A stretch of 56,142 nucleotides of DNA from Shimwellia pseudoproteus (GTDB lineage Bacteria > Pseudomonadota > Gammaproteobacteria > Enterobacterales > Enterobacteriaceae): assembly GCF_016415625.1 (NCBI RefSeq), contig NZ_WBXP01000026.1:1-56142 (forward strand), given 5' to 3'. The position numbers and the translations under genes are program-made. Positions 11,539 through 19,737 of this stretch are shown here, piece after piece (positions within the stretch are counted from its first letter, which is position 1; every line of letters begins with the position of its first letter). Under the pieces are notes generated by a model. The model was not told the DNA's origin and searched no databases. It worked only from the letters and a program-made list of their open reading frames with translations.

Positions 11539-11568
11539 CCCGGGGGCATCGGTGATGATGCCCCCGGG
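11539..11568 (+). terminator. hairpin after the porin gene
   Basis: A perfect 12-bp stem (CCCGGGGGCATC / GATGCCCCCGGG) with a GGTGAT loop starts 7 bp after the porin stop. No U-run follows. It probably acts together with the intrinsic terminator at 11585-11614. Confidence 0.55.
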
Positions 11569-11584
11569 TGATATATCGCAGCCA

Positions 11585-11614
11585 TAAAAAAACCCGCTTT
11601 TCAGCGGGTTTTTT
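11585..11614. terminator. bidirectional intrinsic terminator
   Basis: An A-run, the stem AACCCGC / GCGGGTT with a TTTTCA loop, and a T-run make a textbook terminator in both directions. It serves the porin gene on the plus strand and the cold-shock gene on the minus strand. Confidence 0.9.
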
Positions 11615-11686
11615 ATCACCGTAGCTCAGCTACTCAGGACAAGTCCGTCATCGTTATTGTCAGCTGCGGCGTGAATTCTGGCGTAA

Positions 11687-11899
11687 TTACAGCGCTACAA
11701 CGTTAGCAGCTGCCGGGCCTTTAGCACCATTTTCGATGGTGAATTCAACTTTCTGGCCTTCTTCCAGGGTACGGAAGTTATCGCTCTGGATAGCAGAGAA
11801 GTGTACGAATACATCTTTGCTGCCGTCAGTCGGGGAGATAAAGCCGAAGCCTTTGTCAGCGTTGAACCATTTTACTAAACCAGTCATTTTGTTAGACAT
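11687..11899 (-). CDS. CspA-family cold-shock protein (CspB/CspG-like)
   Basis: The 70-residue single-domain RNA/ssDNA-binding protein acts as an RNA chaperone. RNP1 (KGFGFI) and RNP2 (VFVHF) are intact, and the N-terminus [20 protein letters not shown] is that of the CspB/CspG branch. The ending [10 protein letters not shown] also fits that branch. It is monocistronic between the shared terminator and a long leader that keeps cspA-type landmarks, so cold-inducible expression is likely. I cannot decide among cspB, cspG and cspI from sequence alone. Confidence 0.95.
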   Translation of the reverse strand: MSNKMTGLVKWFNADKGFGFISPTDGSKDVFVHFSAIQSDNFRTLEEGQKVEFTIENGAKGPAAANVVAL

Positions 11900-12072
11900 T
11901 GAGATTACCTTACTGTTTTTTTTGAGCCGTATGCGGCGAAAGTGGTCTGTTTTTCAGAAGTAACTTATTGGGCACTTAGGAGGAGGCTCATGAAGAAGAG
12001 GTATCTTTGGATAACGCCTGAACTGAGGACTGCTTTACTAAAACTGCTTTCATAAGGTCTGACTTTCAAACC
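11900..12072 (-). promoter_or_regulatory. cspA-type cold-shock 5' leader
   Basis: The minus-strand sequence upstream of the csp ATG aligns by eye with the E. coli cspA 5'UTR. It starts with a CGGTTTGA...CAGACC cold-box region (plus coordinates 12056-12070). It continues through AAAGCAGT, AGTAAAGCAGTCC, GTTATCC and GATACC, and ends with a GCCG...CGGC upstream box ahead of the AAGGTAAT ribosome site. The leader would be about 170 nt. In cspA this RNA refolds with temperature and controls translation and stability. Confidence 0.75.
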
Positions 12073-12530
12073 GGTGACGCTATTTACTCATGTTTAGCCC
12101 CTGGGATCAAGCGCTGTTTTTAAATAATTATTTTTCCCATTTAGCCAGCGGTAGAAATCTGCAGATAATCCCATGATCCCGGGGAAAAGCTCACAGCAGA
12201 AAAAGCCAAATAAACCGCGGCGGGAAAAAGCGAGATTTGATTATTTGTGCGTTGCCTGTTTGCGCGGCAAAAAAAGAAGATTAGAAATCGAATTATTATA
12301 ATTAGAAGTGTCGTAAATACGCATTTGTTAATAACACGGTGGGAGTTTTACCCTGCCGGGAAAGCAGCAGATGTAAGTAAATATTAATATAAAATACCCG
12401 TATTTTCCCCGAGTATTTATCCCTAAAAGCGCTCTGAATACCGCTGAAATATAGACAGTAATTCACTGTTATCGCTCAGCAAACTCTTTCCATGATATCA
12501 GTCGCGCTCAGTAGGGATAGAAGATTTCCG
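12073..12530. other. AT-rich intergenic region behind the csp promoter
   Basis: This stretch holds the presumed csp promoter near 12075-12110 and the 3' side of the yghT-like gene. It is rich in A/T tracts. I see no coding frame with a ribosome site, no tRNA and no convincing intrinsic terminator. Confidence 0.4.
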
Positions 12531-13256
12531 TTAGCGGCTGGCTGCGGATGTGGCCGCTTCAGCATAATGGTAGCCGCGGGACTCCATAAAATCGGCAATG
12601 GCTTTTTCCGCGTTGGCCAGCACGTCATCAAGTGGTTTATTGGCATCAATATCAACGATATTTGCGCCGCCAAACGTCAGCTGTGGTGTGATGGCAATCT
12701 TGCGCGCCAGGGCTTCCGGGCGGTGGTCAGGCTTGCGGGCGCAGGCCACGTCAAGATCAACATTGAGCTTGATAACCAGGTCCGGTTTCACGCCGGCCAT
12801 CCAGCGAAATGCCTTACGCTCCAGCTCAGCAAGCCAGGAAACAAACGGGCTGCCGGGGATATTCGCCGGGAATACCGTACCGTCATACGCACCAGGAATT
12901 TCGATCTGCGGGTAGCGGTCAGTCAGGATAATTAACCCGCGACGACGGCACGCCAGCATATGGCGAAAACGCAGTAAACGGCGCACCACAAACGACATAA
13001 TAACTAAAGCAGGACCCGCACCCGGCAACGCCTTGGCAGTCTTCACTTTATTGTGTTCAATCGCTTTACCGATGGATTTACCCATCAGCGGAAGTTTAGT
13101 AACGGCACGACCAACATTCCCAGCTTGTTTACCCAGGTGAACCTGAACAGCGGGACCATATTTTTCTACGCAGGGGAGGAGATGTTCGCAGACGGTTGAT
13201 TTTCCAGAGCCATCACTGCCAATAACTGCTATGAGCGGTGGAAGTTTAGAATGCAT
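12531..13256 (-). CDS. yghT: YghT-like P-loop kinase
   Basis: The 241-residue protein has a thymidylate-kinase-like P-loop fold: Walker [10 protein letters not shown] (residues 13-21), DRYPQ (113-117) in the place of the TMPK DRY motif, and a basic LID-type segment ARKPDH (173-178). It closely matches E. coli YghT, whose substrate is not known. I choose the ATG at 13256; an in-frame GTG at 13268 adds four residues. It is divergent from the paralogues yghS and yghR, the same arrangement as in E. coli. Given the ceramide genes downstream, phosphorylation of a lipid or headgroup is a reasonable but unproven guess. Confidence 0.88.
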   Translation of the reverse strand: MHSKLPPLIAVIGSDGSGKSTVCEHLLPCVEKYGPAVQVHLGKQAGNVGRAVTKLPLMGKSIGKAIEHNKVKTAKALPGAGPALVIMSFVVRRLLRFRHMLACRRRGLIILTDRYPQIEIPGAYDGTVFPANIPGSPFVSWLAELERKAFRWMAGVKPDLVIKLNVDLDVACARKPDHRPEALARKIAITPQLTFGGANIVDIDANKPLDDVLANAEKAIADFMESRGYHYAEAATSAASR

Positions 13257-13433
13257 AAAAATACTCACTTCTTAAAATATTTTAAGAAAATACTCTCTTC
13301 TTCGGATATCCTCAAGGAGGCGCTATATAAATAGCAAGAAGTCACAAAGAGTCATTGTCACGGCACGTGACGCAAATATCCTGAATTCAGGATGAATTAA
13401 TATACAACAAATTTTTTGAGATTGGGTTTTTTC

Positions 13434-14147
13434 GTGAGTCAACAGATTAGTCCTATTGCTAATCATCCTCCTGTGCGGGTGATTGCCATCACGGGTTGCG
13501 ATGGTTCCGGCAAATCAACCCTGGCCACCAGCCTGGTCAATCATCTGGCACCTCAACAACCGGTAGAGATGATCTACCTCGGTCAGTCCTCTGGCCGAAT
13601 CGGTGAGTGGATCAGCGAATTGCCGATCATTGGTGCGCCTTTTGGCCGCTATTTGCTGAAAAAAGCAGATAACGTTAATGAACGTCCATCCACCCCGCCC
13701 GGTGCGGTAACGGCGCTGGTTATCTATCTGCTTTCTTGCTGGCGGGCGTATAAATTTCGTAAAATGCTGGCCCGCAGCAAACAAGGCCGGATACTGATTA
13801 CTGACCGCTACCCGCAGGCCGAAGTGCCCGGGTTTCGCTTTGATGGCCCCCAACTGGCAAAAACCAGCGGTGGCAGTTGGTGGGTACAGGCTCTGAGGCG
13901 GCGTGAGCAAAAGCTGTATCAGTGGATGGCGTCATACCCGCCGCTACTGCTGATCCGCCTGGATATTGATGCGGAAACCGCCCACGCCCGTAAGCCTGAC
14001 CATAAATTGTCGGCGCTGCGTGAGAAAGTGGCGGTAATACCGACGCTGACTTTTAACGGTGCCCACATCCTCAATCTGGATGGCCGGGAACCCGCGGATA
14101 CCATACTGAATGAATCGCTTAACGCGATTCGGGCCTCTCTCGCGTAA
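13434..14147 (+). CDS. yghS: YghS-like P-loop kinase
   Basis: This is the second of three paralogous kinases, with 237 residues. Walker A is GCDGSGKST (21-29), DRYPQ is at 124-128 and ARKPDH at 185-190. Start choice is uncertain: a GTG at 13434 (MSQQISP) and a TTG at 13416 are both in frame, neither has a strong Shine-Dalgarno, and I prefer the GTG. yghR follows after 37 bp on the same strand, so the two are probably co-transcribed. The shared motifs with YghT and YghR suggest related but not identical substrates. Confidence 0.86.
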   Translation: MSQQISPIANHPPVRVIAITGCDGSGKSTLATSLVNHLAPQQPVEMIYLGQSSGRIGEWISELPIIGAPFGRYLLKKADNVNERPSTPPGAVTALVIYLLSCWRAYKFRKMLARSKQGRILITDRYPQAEVPGFRFDGPQLAKTSGGSWWVQALRRREQKLYQWMASYPPLLLIRLDIDAETAHARKPDHKLSALREKVAVIPTLTFNGAHILNLDGREPADTILNESLNAIRASLA

Positions 14148-14184
14148 TCACAGCCCCTGTGCTTGCCACTTAAGATAGATGTAA

Positions 14185-14937
14185 ATGCAAACAGATAAAT
14201 TGAACACAAATAACGAACCAGCCGCTGATTATATTCCTGGACTGGTAGCCGTTGTGGGCTGTGATGGCACCGGCAAATCCACCCTTACCGCCGATCTGGT
14301 TAAACATCTTAATCGTCGCTGGGTCACCGAACGCCGTTATCTGGGGCTGGTATCCGGTGAAGATGGCGACAAAATTAAAAAGCTGCCGATTATCGGGGTC
14401 TGGCTGGAACGCCGTCTGGCGAAAAAGTCCTCGAAAACCCAGAGCATGACCACGAAGGCACCCGCACTCTGGGCGGCGCTTATCATGTACGGTTTCTCCC
14501 TGCGCCGGATGTCCAATTTGCGCAAAGTAAAACGGCTGGCGGAGAGCGGCGTGCTGGTGATAAGCGATCGTTATCCCCAGGCGGAGATTTCCGGGTTCCA
14601 TTATGACGGGCCGGGTATCGGCGTTGAGCGTGCCACCGGCAAAATCACCAAATGGCTGGCGGAACGTGAGCGTCTGCTGTACCTGGAAATGGCGAAGTAC
14701 CGCCCGCAGTTGCTGATTCGCCTGGATATCGACATTGATACCGCCTTCGCACGCAAGCCTGACCACGACTACGAAGAGCTACGCGATAAAATCGCCATCA
14801 TGGTGAAGCTCCATTACAACGGCACCCGCATTTTTGAGCTCGACTCCCGGCAGCCTTACGCAGAGGAGCTACAACAAGCGCTCGACGCCATCGGCGACGT
14901 GGCGGAAAGCTCGCGGCGCACGGCTGTCACGGCCTGA
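14185..14937 (+). CDS. yghR: YghR-like P-loop kinase
   Basis: This is the third kinase paralogue, with 250 residues. Walker A is GCDGTGKST (25-33), DRYPQ is at 128-132 and ARKPDH at 189-194. The N-terminus YIPGLVAVVGCDGTGKST and the DYEEL(R)DKI segment fit E. coli YghR. Its C-terminal tail is rich in Arg, Ser and Thr. Cytoplasmic, no membrane segment. It lies downstream of yghS and is followed by a 392-bp gap before yghQ. Confidence 0.87.
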   Translation: MQTDKLNTNNEPAADYIPGLVAVVGCDGTGKSTLTADLVKHLNRRWVTERRYLGLVSGEDGDKIKKLPIIGVWLERRLAKKSSKTQSMTTKAPALWAALIMYGFSLRRMSNLRKVKRLAESGVLVISDRYPQAEISGFHYDGPGIGVERATGKITKWLAERERLLYLEMAKYRPQLLIRLDIDIDTAFARKPDHDYEELRDKIAIMVKLHYNGTRIFELDSRQPYAEELQQALDAIGDVAESSRRTAVTA

Positions 14938-15329
14938 GCCCCCCTGGCGCTGATGTGCGATATATCAGGGCCAGAATGTGATGCCCGCAGTGACTGTCAG
15001 GATACTGTTTAACCGCCTGATATTCACTGCAAAAACCCTGCCACCGGCAGCATTATCCTTTGGCTTAACATGCTACATCCTCTTTAGATTGACTGAATTT
15101 TAGTTTATTCTGATGCCGCCTGATGCCCACCTGAGTTTATTGTCTCAATTCTTATACCTGGTGTTGTTAAAGGAACGCAAACAGTGTGGCTTTACATTCC
15201 ACGGACGGGGGCACGCCTGAACTCAGACCAAAAGATTACCGTGTCTGATGTATATGCTGGGTAGGTTTTCCTGCTGAGCGGTTGATAACCTTGTCTGGCT
15301 GAGTTGGCTGGTATGGCTGGTTTTTTACC
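14938..15329 (+). other. yghR-yghQ intergenic region
   Basis: This 392-bp gap is long for genes of one pathway on one strand. It contains a TTGACT-type element near 15090 without a convincing -10 at normal spacing. It also holds a short leader-like ORF at 15184-15264 with a good ribosome site. No intrinsic terminator is evident. It probably holds a promoter for yghQ. Confidence 0.35.
15184..15264 (+). CDS. candidate 26-residue leader peptide upstream of yghQ
   Basis: A GTG at 15184 preceded by AAAGGA at nine-base spacing opens a 26-codon frame ending TAG, 65 bp before the yghQ ATG. The yghQ start itself has no good Shine-Dalgarno. The peptide contains PRTGARLNSDQ and has no amino-acid run typical of attenuators. 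It could be a coupling leader or a chance frame. Confidence 0.25.
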   Translation: MWLYIPRTGARLNSDQKITVSDVYAG

Positions 15330-16664
15330 ATGAAACATTGGTTCTCCGATGGCGCATTCCGCACCATTATTCGTAATACTGCTTATTTAGGCTCCAGTAA
15401 CGTGGTGAGTGCCCTGCTTGGTTTAGTGGCGCTGTCTTGTGCCGGTAAAGGCATGACACCTGAAATGTTTGGGGTCCTCGTTGTTGTTCAGTCCTACGCG
15501 AAAGCGATCAGTGACTTTATCAAATTCCAGACCTGGCAACTGGTTGTGCAATATGGCACACCGGCGCTGGCCAGTAAAAACATCCAAAAATTCCGCGATG
15601 TTATTTCACTCTCCTTCGGTCTGGATATTGCCAGCGGCGCCGTGGCCGTGGTGGGCGGGATGGTATTACTGCCGTTCCTGTCACATTCGTTAGGACTGGA
15701 TTCCAACAGTTTCTGGCTGGCCATGCTCTACTGCACCTTGATCCCATCAATGGCGGCATCAACGCCAACCGGGATTTTACGTGCCGTAGACCGCTTCGAT
15801 TTGATTGCCATTCAGCAAGCCACCAAACCGTTCCTGCGGGCGCTGGGCAGCGTTATTGCCTGGTACTGGGACCTCGGTTTTGCCGGTTTCGTTGTTGCCT
15901 GGTACGCCTCTAACCTGATTGGCGGCACCATGTACTGGTGGTTTGCGGCCAATGAATTGCGCCGCCGCAATATTCACAATGCCCTGCGTCCCAGCTTATT
16001 TAAAGCGGCGAGGAAACTGGAAGACGCCTGGAACTTTGTCTGGACCACCAACTTTGCCCACTCAATTTGGGCGGCCCGTAACTCCTGCAGTACCGTATTA
16101 GTCGGTATCGTGCTCGGGCCTGCGGCTGCCGGGTTGTTTAAGATTGCCATGACCTTCTTTGACGCCACGGGCACACCGGCTAAACTGCTGGAGAAAAGCT
16201 TTTATCCCGAGATTATGCGTCTCGATCCGCGCACCAAGCAGCCCTGGGTTCTGGGGTTAAAATCCGCGTTTCTGGCAGGCGGGATCGGGATTCTGGTTGC
16301 CCTGGTGGTGATGGTTGCCGGGAAGCCATTAATTTCGGTAGTCTTTGGCCATAAATACCTTGAGGCCTATGACTTAATTAAAATAATGCTGGGGGCTATT
16401 GTAGTATCGATGATGGGCTTCCCCCAGGAATCGTTACTGTTTATGGCCGGTAAACAACGTATTTTCCTGGTTATGCAGACGATTGCCTCTGCATCTTATA
16501 TTGTACTTCTGATTGTGTTGTCTCATTTCTTTGGGGTTGTGGGCGCCGCCTATGCGTATTTAGGTGGTCAATGTTTAGATGTTCTGACATCACTACTGCC
16601 CACACTGCGAGCCTACCATCAGCGTCATTTATTAAGGTTCAGGGCATCCAAAGAGAGTACCTAA
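15330..16664 (+). CDS. yghQ: YghQ-like lipid/polysaccharide flippase (MATE/MVF-related)
   Basis: The 444-residue inner-membrane protein has about 12-14 hydrophobic segments and the pattern of Wzx/MurJ-type flippases, which move lipid-linked molecules across the inner membrane. The N-terminus (FRTIIRNTAYLGSSNVVSAL) and GILRAVDRFDLIAIQQATKP match E. coli YghQ. The TAA overlaps the ATG of the next gene (TAATG), so the two are translationally coupled. In this locus the plausible cargo is a modified ceramide or a glycan-linked lipid. The cargo is inferred, not shown. Confidence 0.87.
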   Translation: MKHWFSDGAFRTIIRNTAYLGSSNVVSALLGLVALSCAGKGMTPEMFGVLVVVQSYAKAISDFIKFQTWQLVVQYGTPALASKNIQKFRDVISLSFGLDIASGAVAVVGGMVLLPFLSHSLGLDSNSFWLAMLYCTLIPSMAASTPTGILRAVDRFDLIAIQQATKPFLRALGSVIAWYWDLGFAGFVVAWYASNLIGGTMYWWFAANELRRRNIHNALRPSLFKAARKLEDAWNFVWTTNFAHSIWAARNSCSTVLVGIVLGPAAAGLFKIAMTFFDATGTPAKLLEKSFYPEIMRLDPRTKQPWVLGLKSAFLAGGIGILVALVVMVAGKPLISVVFGHKYLEAYDLIKIMLGAIVVSMMGFPQESLLFMAGKQRIFLVMQTIASASYIVLLIVLSHFFGVVGAAYAYLGGQCLDVLTSLLPTLRAYHQRHLLRFRASKEST

Positions 16665-17494
16665 TGACCAACAGATGGAATAAATTTTCCGCGGAAACGG
16701 AACAACGGCTGTTTGATGCCATTGATGAAGACGACGTTGCTGATGAGCATGTCGGTCTGCCGGCGGTAATTGACTTACAGTGCACGGAAGAGAACATTCG
16801 CGCGAATTATGGCTTGTGCCTGCAGTACTGGGAGGATGGTTTTACCCGGACTGAGCTATTGCGCCTGGTACTGAAGCAACTGAGAAACGGCGGCTTATCC
16901 AAACAGGAGCGGATGCAATATAAATACATTCGCTCCCGCTATAAGCATTTGCGTTTTGCCCTGCGTCTGTACAGCAAGAAACATGAATCCCGTATGTGGT
17001 TCAGCAAAACCACGGTATTCCTTGGCCGCTACCAGGATGCGTTTCGTAATAAGAAGCAGGAAAACGTCAGTTTTTACGGCAAACTGCTGCGGGTTTACCT
17101 CAGCCTGCCGGTCTGGGTGCTGGTGCGTTACTCCTTACGCCATATCCAGCTGGATAGCGTGAAAAGCTTTATCGCTTACCGTCAGCAAGAAATGCGTAAT
17201 TTACAGGCCCTGATCGCTAAACCGCTGTTAACCGGCCGCGAGTTTCACGATGTGCGTAAAATTGTCAGCCAGCAGGTGTCATACTATGACACCCTGCGTT
17301 CGATTGATCCGGGTAATCAGGAAGCGTTTCAAGTCTCTCGTTTTCTGGCTGCCATTAACGGCATTATGGGCGATAAGCACGACGAGATGGTGGCGGATGA
17401 TCTGGCGGGCGTAAAGGCCTACAGTGAGCCTACGGCCCTGGAGCCCAGCCTCCGTGAGCGCCTGGAATTGCTGCTGGCGCGTTACCCGCTGTAA
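16664..17494 (+). CDS. CHAD-like helical protein coupled to yghQ
   Basis: This 276-residue cytoplasmic protein starts at the ATG overlapping the yghQ stop. I do not recognise a named family member. Two halves resemble CHAD helical repeats: YKYIRSRYKHLRFALRLYSK followed by FLGRYQDAFR, and FHDVRKIVSQQVSYYDTLR followed by INGIMGDKHDEMVADDL. CHAD domains use basic helices to bind polyphosphate. A short hydrophobic patch (LSLPVWVLVRYSL) lies between the halves. The CHAD assignment rests on pattern likeness only. Confidence 0.6.
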   Translation: MTNRWNKFSAETEQRLFDAIDEDDVADEHVGLPAVIDLQCTEENIRANYGLCLQYWEDGFTRTELLRLVLKQLRNGGLSKQERMQYKYIRSRYKHLRFALRLYSKKHESRMWFSKTTVFLGRYQDAFRNKKQENVSFYGKLLRVYLSLPVWVLVRYSLRHIQLDSVKSFIAYRQQEMRNLQALIAKPLLTGREFHDVRKIVSQQVSYYDTLRSIDPGNQEAFQVSRFLAAINGIMGDKHDEMVADDLAGVKAYSEPTALEPSLRERLELLLARYPL

Positions 17495-17920
17495 TCCGGT
17501 TTCCAGGCCAGCGCGGAGCCACATTCTCCGCGCTGTCGCCGTAGTAGTTGGTTATATCATAACCGCATTTTTCGCCGCTCATCGGTGCACCGGCTGCGAT
17601 AATCTGTGAAAGTTCTGTTTTTACCCGGCCCATATGCGCCGCGGCATACACAGAGCAGCACCGCACCAGATCTGTGACAATCTGACATCAACCATTCCGG
17701 AGCAGTAGCCACATCCGCGTTTATCAACACACACAGAATAAAAATGTAACGCGCTGAAACCATTGCCCACAAGCCGGTCATGCCCGGTATGTATAAATTA
17801 TCTCTCAGTCAGGCTGCCGTCATGCAGACAGCGCCAGCAGGGAGAGGCATTATTTCAACAAAAAGTATCTATGCTTAAAGCAGGCCAGAAAGCTGAAATT
17901 ACTGGCCAGAAGGAAAGACC
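17495..17920 (+). other. intergenic region before the ytfJ-like gene
   Basis: About 430 bp without a supported gene. It contains no clear terminator. A strong AAGGAAAG ribosome site lies at the right end for the ytfJ-like gene. The promoter for the ytfJ-lptF-lptG set is probably here, but I cannot point to a confident hexamer pair. Confidence 0.3.
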
Positions 17921-18487
17921 ATGATGTTACGAAAATTGCTGGCCATACCGCTGATGTTATTTCCGCTGCTGGCCTCAGCGCATAATCTGGTTGTTGGTCA
18001 GCGCGTGGCGCCAATCAGTATTACCGACCGGGGCGAGATGCTGATGAACGGTGATGATTTCTCTTACCGTCCGTGGAAAAGCGCGCAGCTGGAAGGCAAG
18101 ATCCGCGTGGTGCAATATATTGCCGGGCGCACCTCGGCAAAAAAGAAAAATTCATTGCTGATTAAGGCAATTAAAGCGGCGGATTTTCCGCTGGATCGCT
18201 TTCAGCCGACCACCATCGTCAATACCGATGATGAGATCCCGGGCTCTGGCTTTTTCGTCCGCGGCAAGCTGGAAAAGAACAAGCGGAAATACCCCTGGGC
18301 GCAGTTTATCGTCGACAGTAATGGCCTGGGCCGTAAAGCCTGGCAGTTGAAAGAAGAAAGCTCCACCATTTTGGTGCTCGATAAAGACGGCCGTGTTCAG
18401 TGGGCGAAAGACGGGGCGCTCACCACCGATGAAGTGTACAACGTGCTGGCGATGGTCCATGACATGCTGTTAAAAGAACGCGACTGA
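17921..18487 (+). CDS. YtfJ-family periplasmic thioredoxin-fold protein
   Basis: The 188-residue precursor has a Sec signal peptide (LLAIPLMLFPLLASA, cleavage before H21) and a mature domain that is very close to E. coli YtfJ. Shared segments are VGQRVAPISITDRGE, VQYIAGRTSAKKKN, TIVNTDDEIPGSGFFVR and VLDKDGRVQWAKDGALT. YtfJ is a periplasmic thioredoxin-like protein without the CxxC redox pair and its function is unknown. In E. coli ytfJ lies at a different chromosomal site, so this is probably a second copy recruited to the locus. It is 161-179 bp upstream of the lptF-like gene on the same strand. Confidence 0.88.
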   Translation: MMLRKLLAIPLMLFPLLASAHNLVVGQRVAPISITDRGEMLMNGDDFSYRPWKSAQLEGKIRVVQYIAGRTSAKKKNSLLIKAIKAADFPLDRFQPTTIVNTDDEIPGSGFFVRGKLEKNKRKYPWAQFIVDSNGLGRKAWQLKEESSTILVLDKDGRVQWAKDGALTTDEVYNVLAMVHDMLLKERD

Positions 18488-18666
18488 AACGGGGCATAAC
18501 ACCGGGGCTGCGCCGGCTACTGTCCGCCGCCGGTCCACGGTATGATAACCTCCGGTACTGAACAAAGAATCCAGCCATATGCTTACTGCCACTTCAGGGC
18601 GGCGGTAAGCCGCGATTTAGCCGCGATGCTGTCGGCCCTCCAGGTAATGTGGGATGTGTATATTAT

Positions 18667-19737
18667 ATGTATTTGATTGAACGCTACATCGTTGGCCAGA
18701 CCCACAGGCTAGTCCTGACCATCGTGGGGTTTCTGATCTTTATTTTCGCCAGTTATTCCGCCCAGCGTTATCTGACTGAAGCCGCCAATGGCACACTAGC
18801 CCTGGAAGTTGTCGCCGATGTGGTTTTCTACAAAATACTCATCGCGCTGGAGATGCTGCTACCGGTGGGGCTGTATGTCTCAGTCGGGATCGCCCTGGGC
18901 CAGATGTATAATGATTCGGAAATCACCGCCATTTACGCCGGCGGCGCCAGCCCGTCGCGTATTTACCGCGCCGTGTTGATGCTGGCCATTCCGCTGGCCG
19001 TACTGGTTACGCTGCTGTCGATGTATGGCCGCCCCTGGGCTTATGGCCAAATTTATAAGCTTGAGCAGCAGTCCCAGTCTGAGCTGGATGTAAACCATCT
19101 GATGCCGCGAAAATTTAACACCAATGACGATGGCCGCATGGTGCTGGCAAGCCAAATCAATACCGATACCAGCGTACTGACCGATGCCCTGATTTATACC
19201 GCTTCGGGCAATAAAACCAATGTCTACCGGGCCAGAACGGTTCAGGTCATCAACCCGTCACCGACACATCCTGCGGTGAAGCTGAATGCCGGTACGGCGT
19301 ATACCCTGGATCACCAGGGCATCAACGATAACGAGCAGATCTATAAAAATCTCGACTTACACCTCAAGCCGCTCTTACAGGGCCTGAATGTGAAGCGCAA
19401 AGCGGAAAAGAACACCATATTGGCCCGCTCGCCCGATCCGGCTGACAAAGCGGAACTGCAGTGGCGCGAAAGCCGCGGGCTGACGGCGCTGTTAATGGCA
19501 CTGCTGGCTATCCCCCTTAGCCGGACCAAACCGCGCCAGGGGCGTTTTGCAACCCTGCTTCCCCTGACCGTGGTATTCACCCTGATTTTCTATGGCGGTA
19601 ACGTCTGCCGAACCCTGGTGGCCAACGGCGCACTGCCGGTTATCCCGGGGGTATGGCTGGTGCCGGTATTGATGCTGATCGCGATACTCACGCTGATGGC
19701 ACGTGACTTTTCCCTACTGCAGAAGTTTTCCCGATGA
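18667..19737 (+). CDS. LptF-like permease (YjgP/YjgQ family)
   Basis: The 356-residue inner-membrane protein has the LptF architecture: three N-terminal membrane helices, a periplasmic beta domain (about residues 115-270) and three C-terminal helices. The LptB coupling helix is recognisable as YNDSEITAIYAGG with E85, corresponding to the SEIT of genuine LptF. I choose the ATG at 18667 (MYLIERYIVG); an in-frame GTG at 18649 has weak support. Canonical lptFG of enterobacteria lie elsewhere next to pepA, so this is a paralogue. It overlaps the lptG-like gene by ATGA. Confidence 0.88.
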   Translation: MYLIERYIVGQTHRLVLTIVGFLIFIFASYSAQRYLTEAANGTLALEVVADVVFYKILIALEMLLPVGLYVSVGIALGQMYNDSEITAIYAGGASPSRIYRAVLMLAIPLAVLVTLLSMYGRPWAYGQIYKLEQQSQSELDVNHLMPRKFNTNDDGRMVLASQINTDTSVLTDALIYTASGNKTNVYRARTVQVINPSPTHPAVKLNAGTAYTLDHQGINDNEQIYKNLDLHLKPLLQGLNVKRKAEKNTILARSPDPADKAELQWRESRGLTALLMALLAIPLSRTKPRQGRFATLLPLTVVFTLIFYGGNVCRTLVANGALPVIPGVWLVPVLMLIAILTLMARDFSLLQKFSR

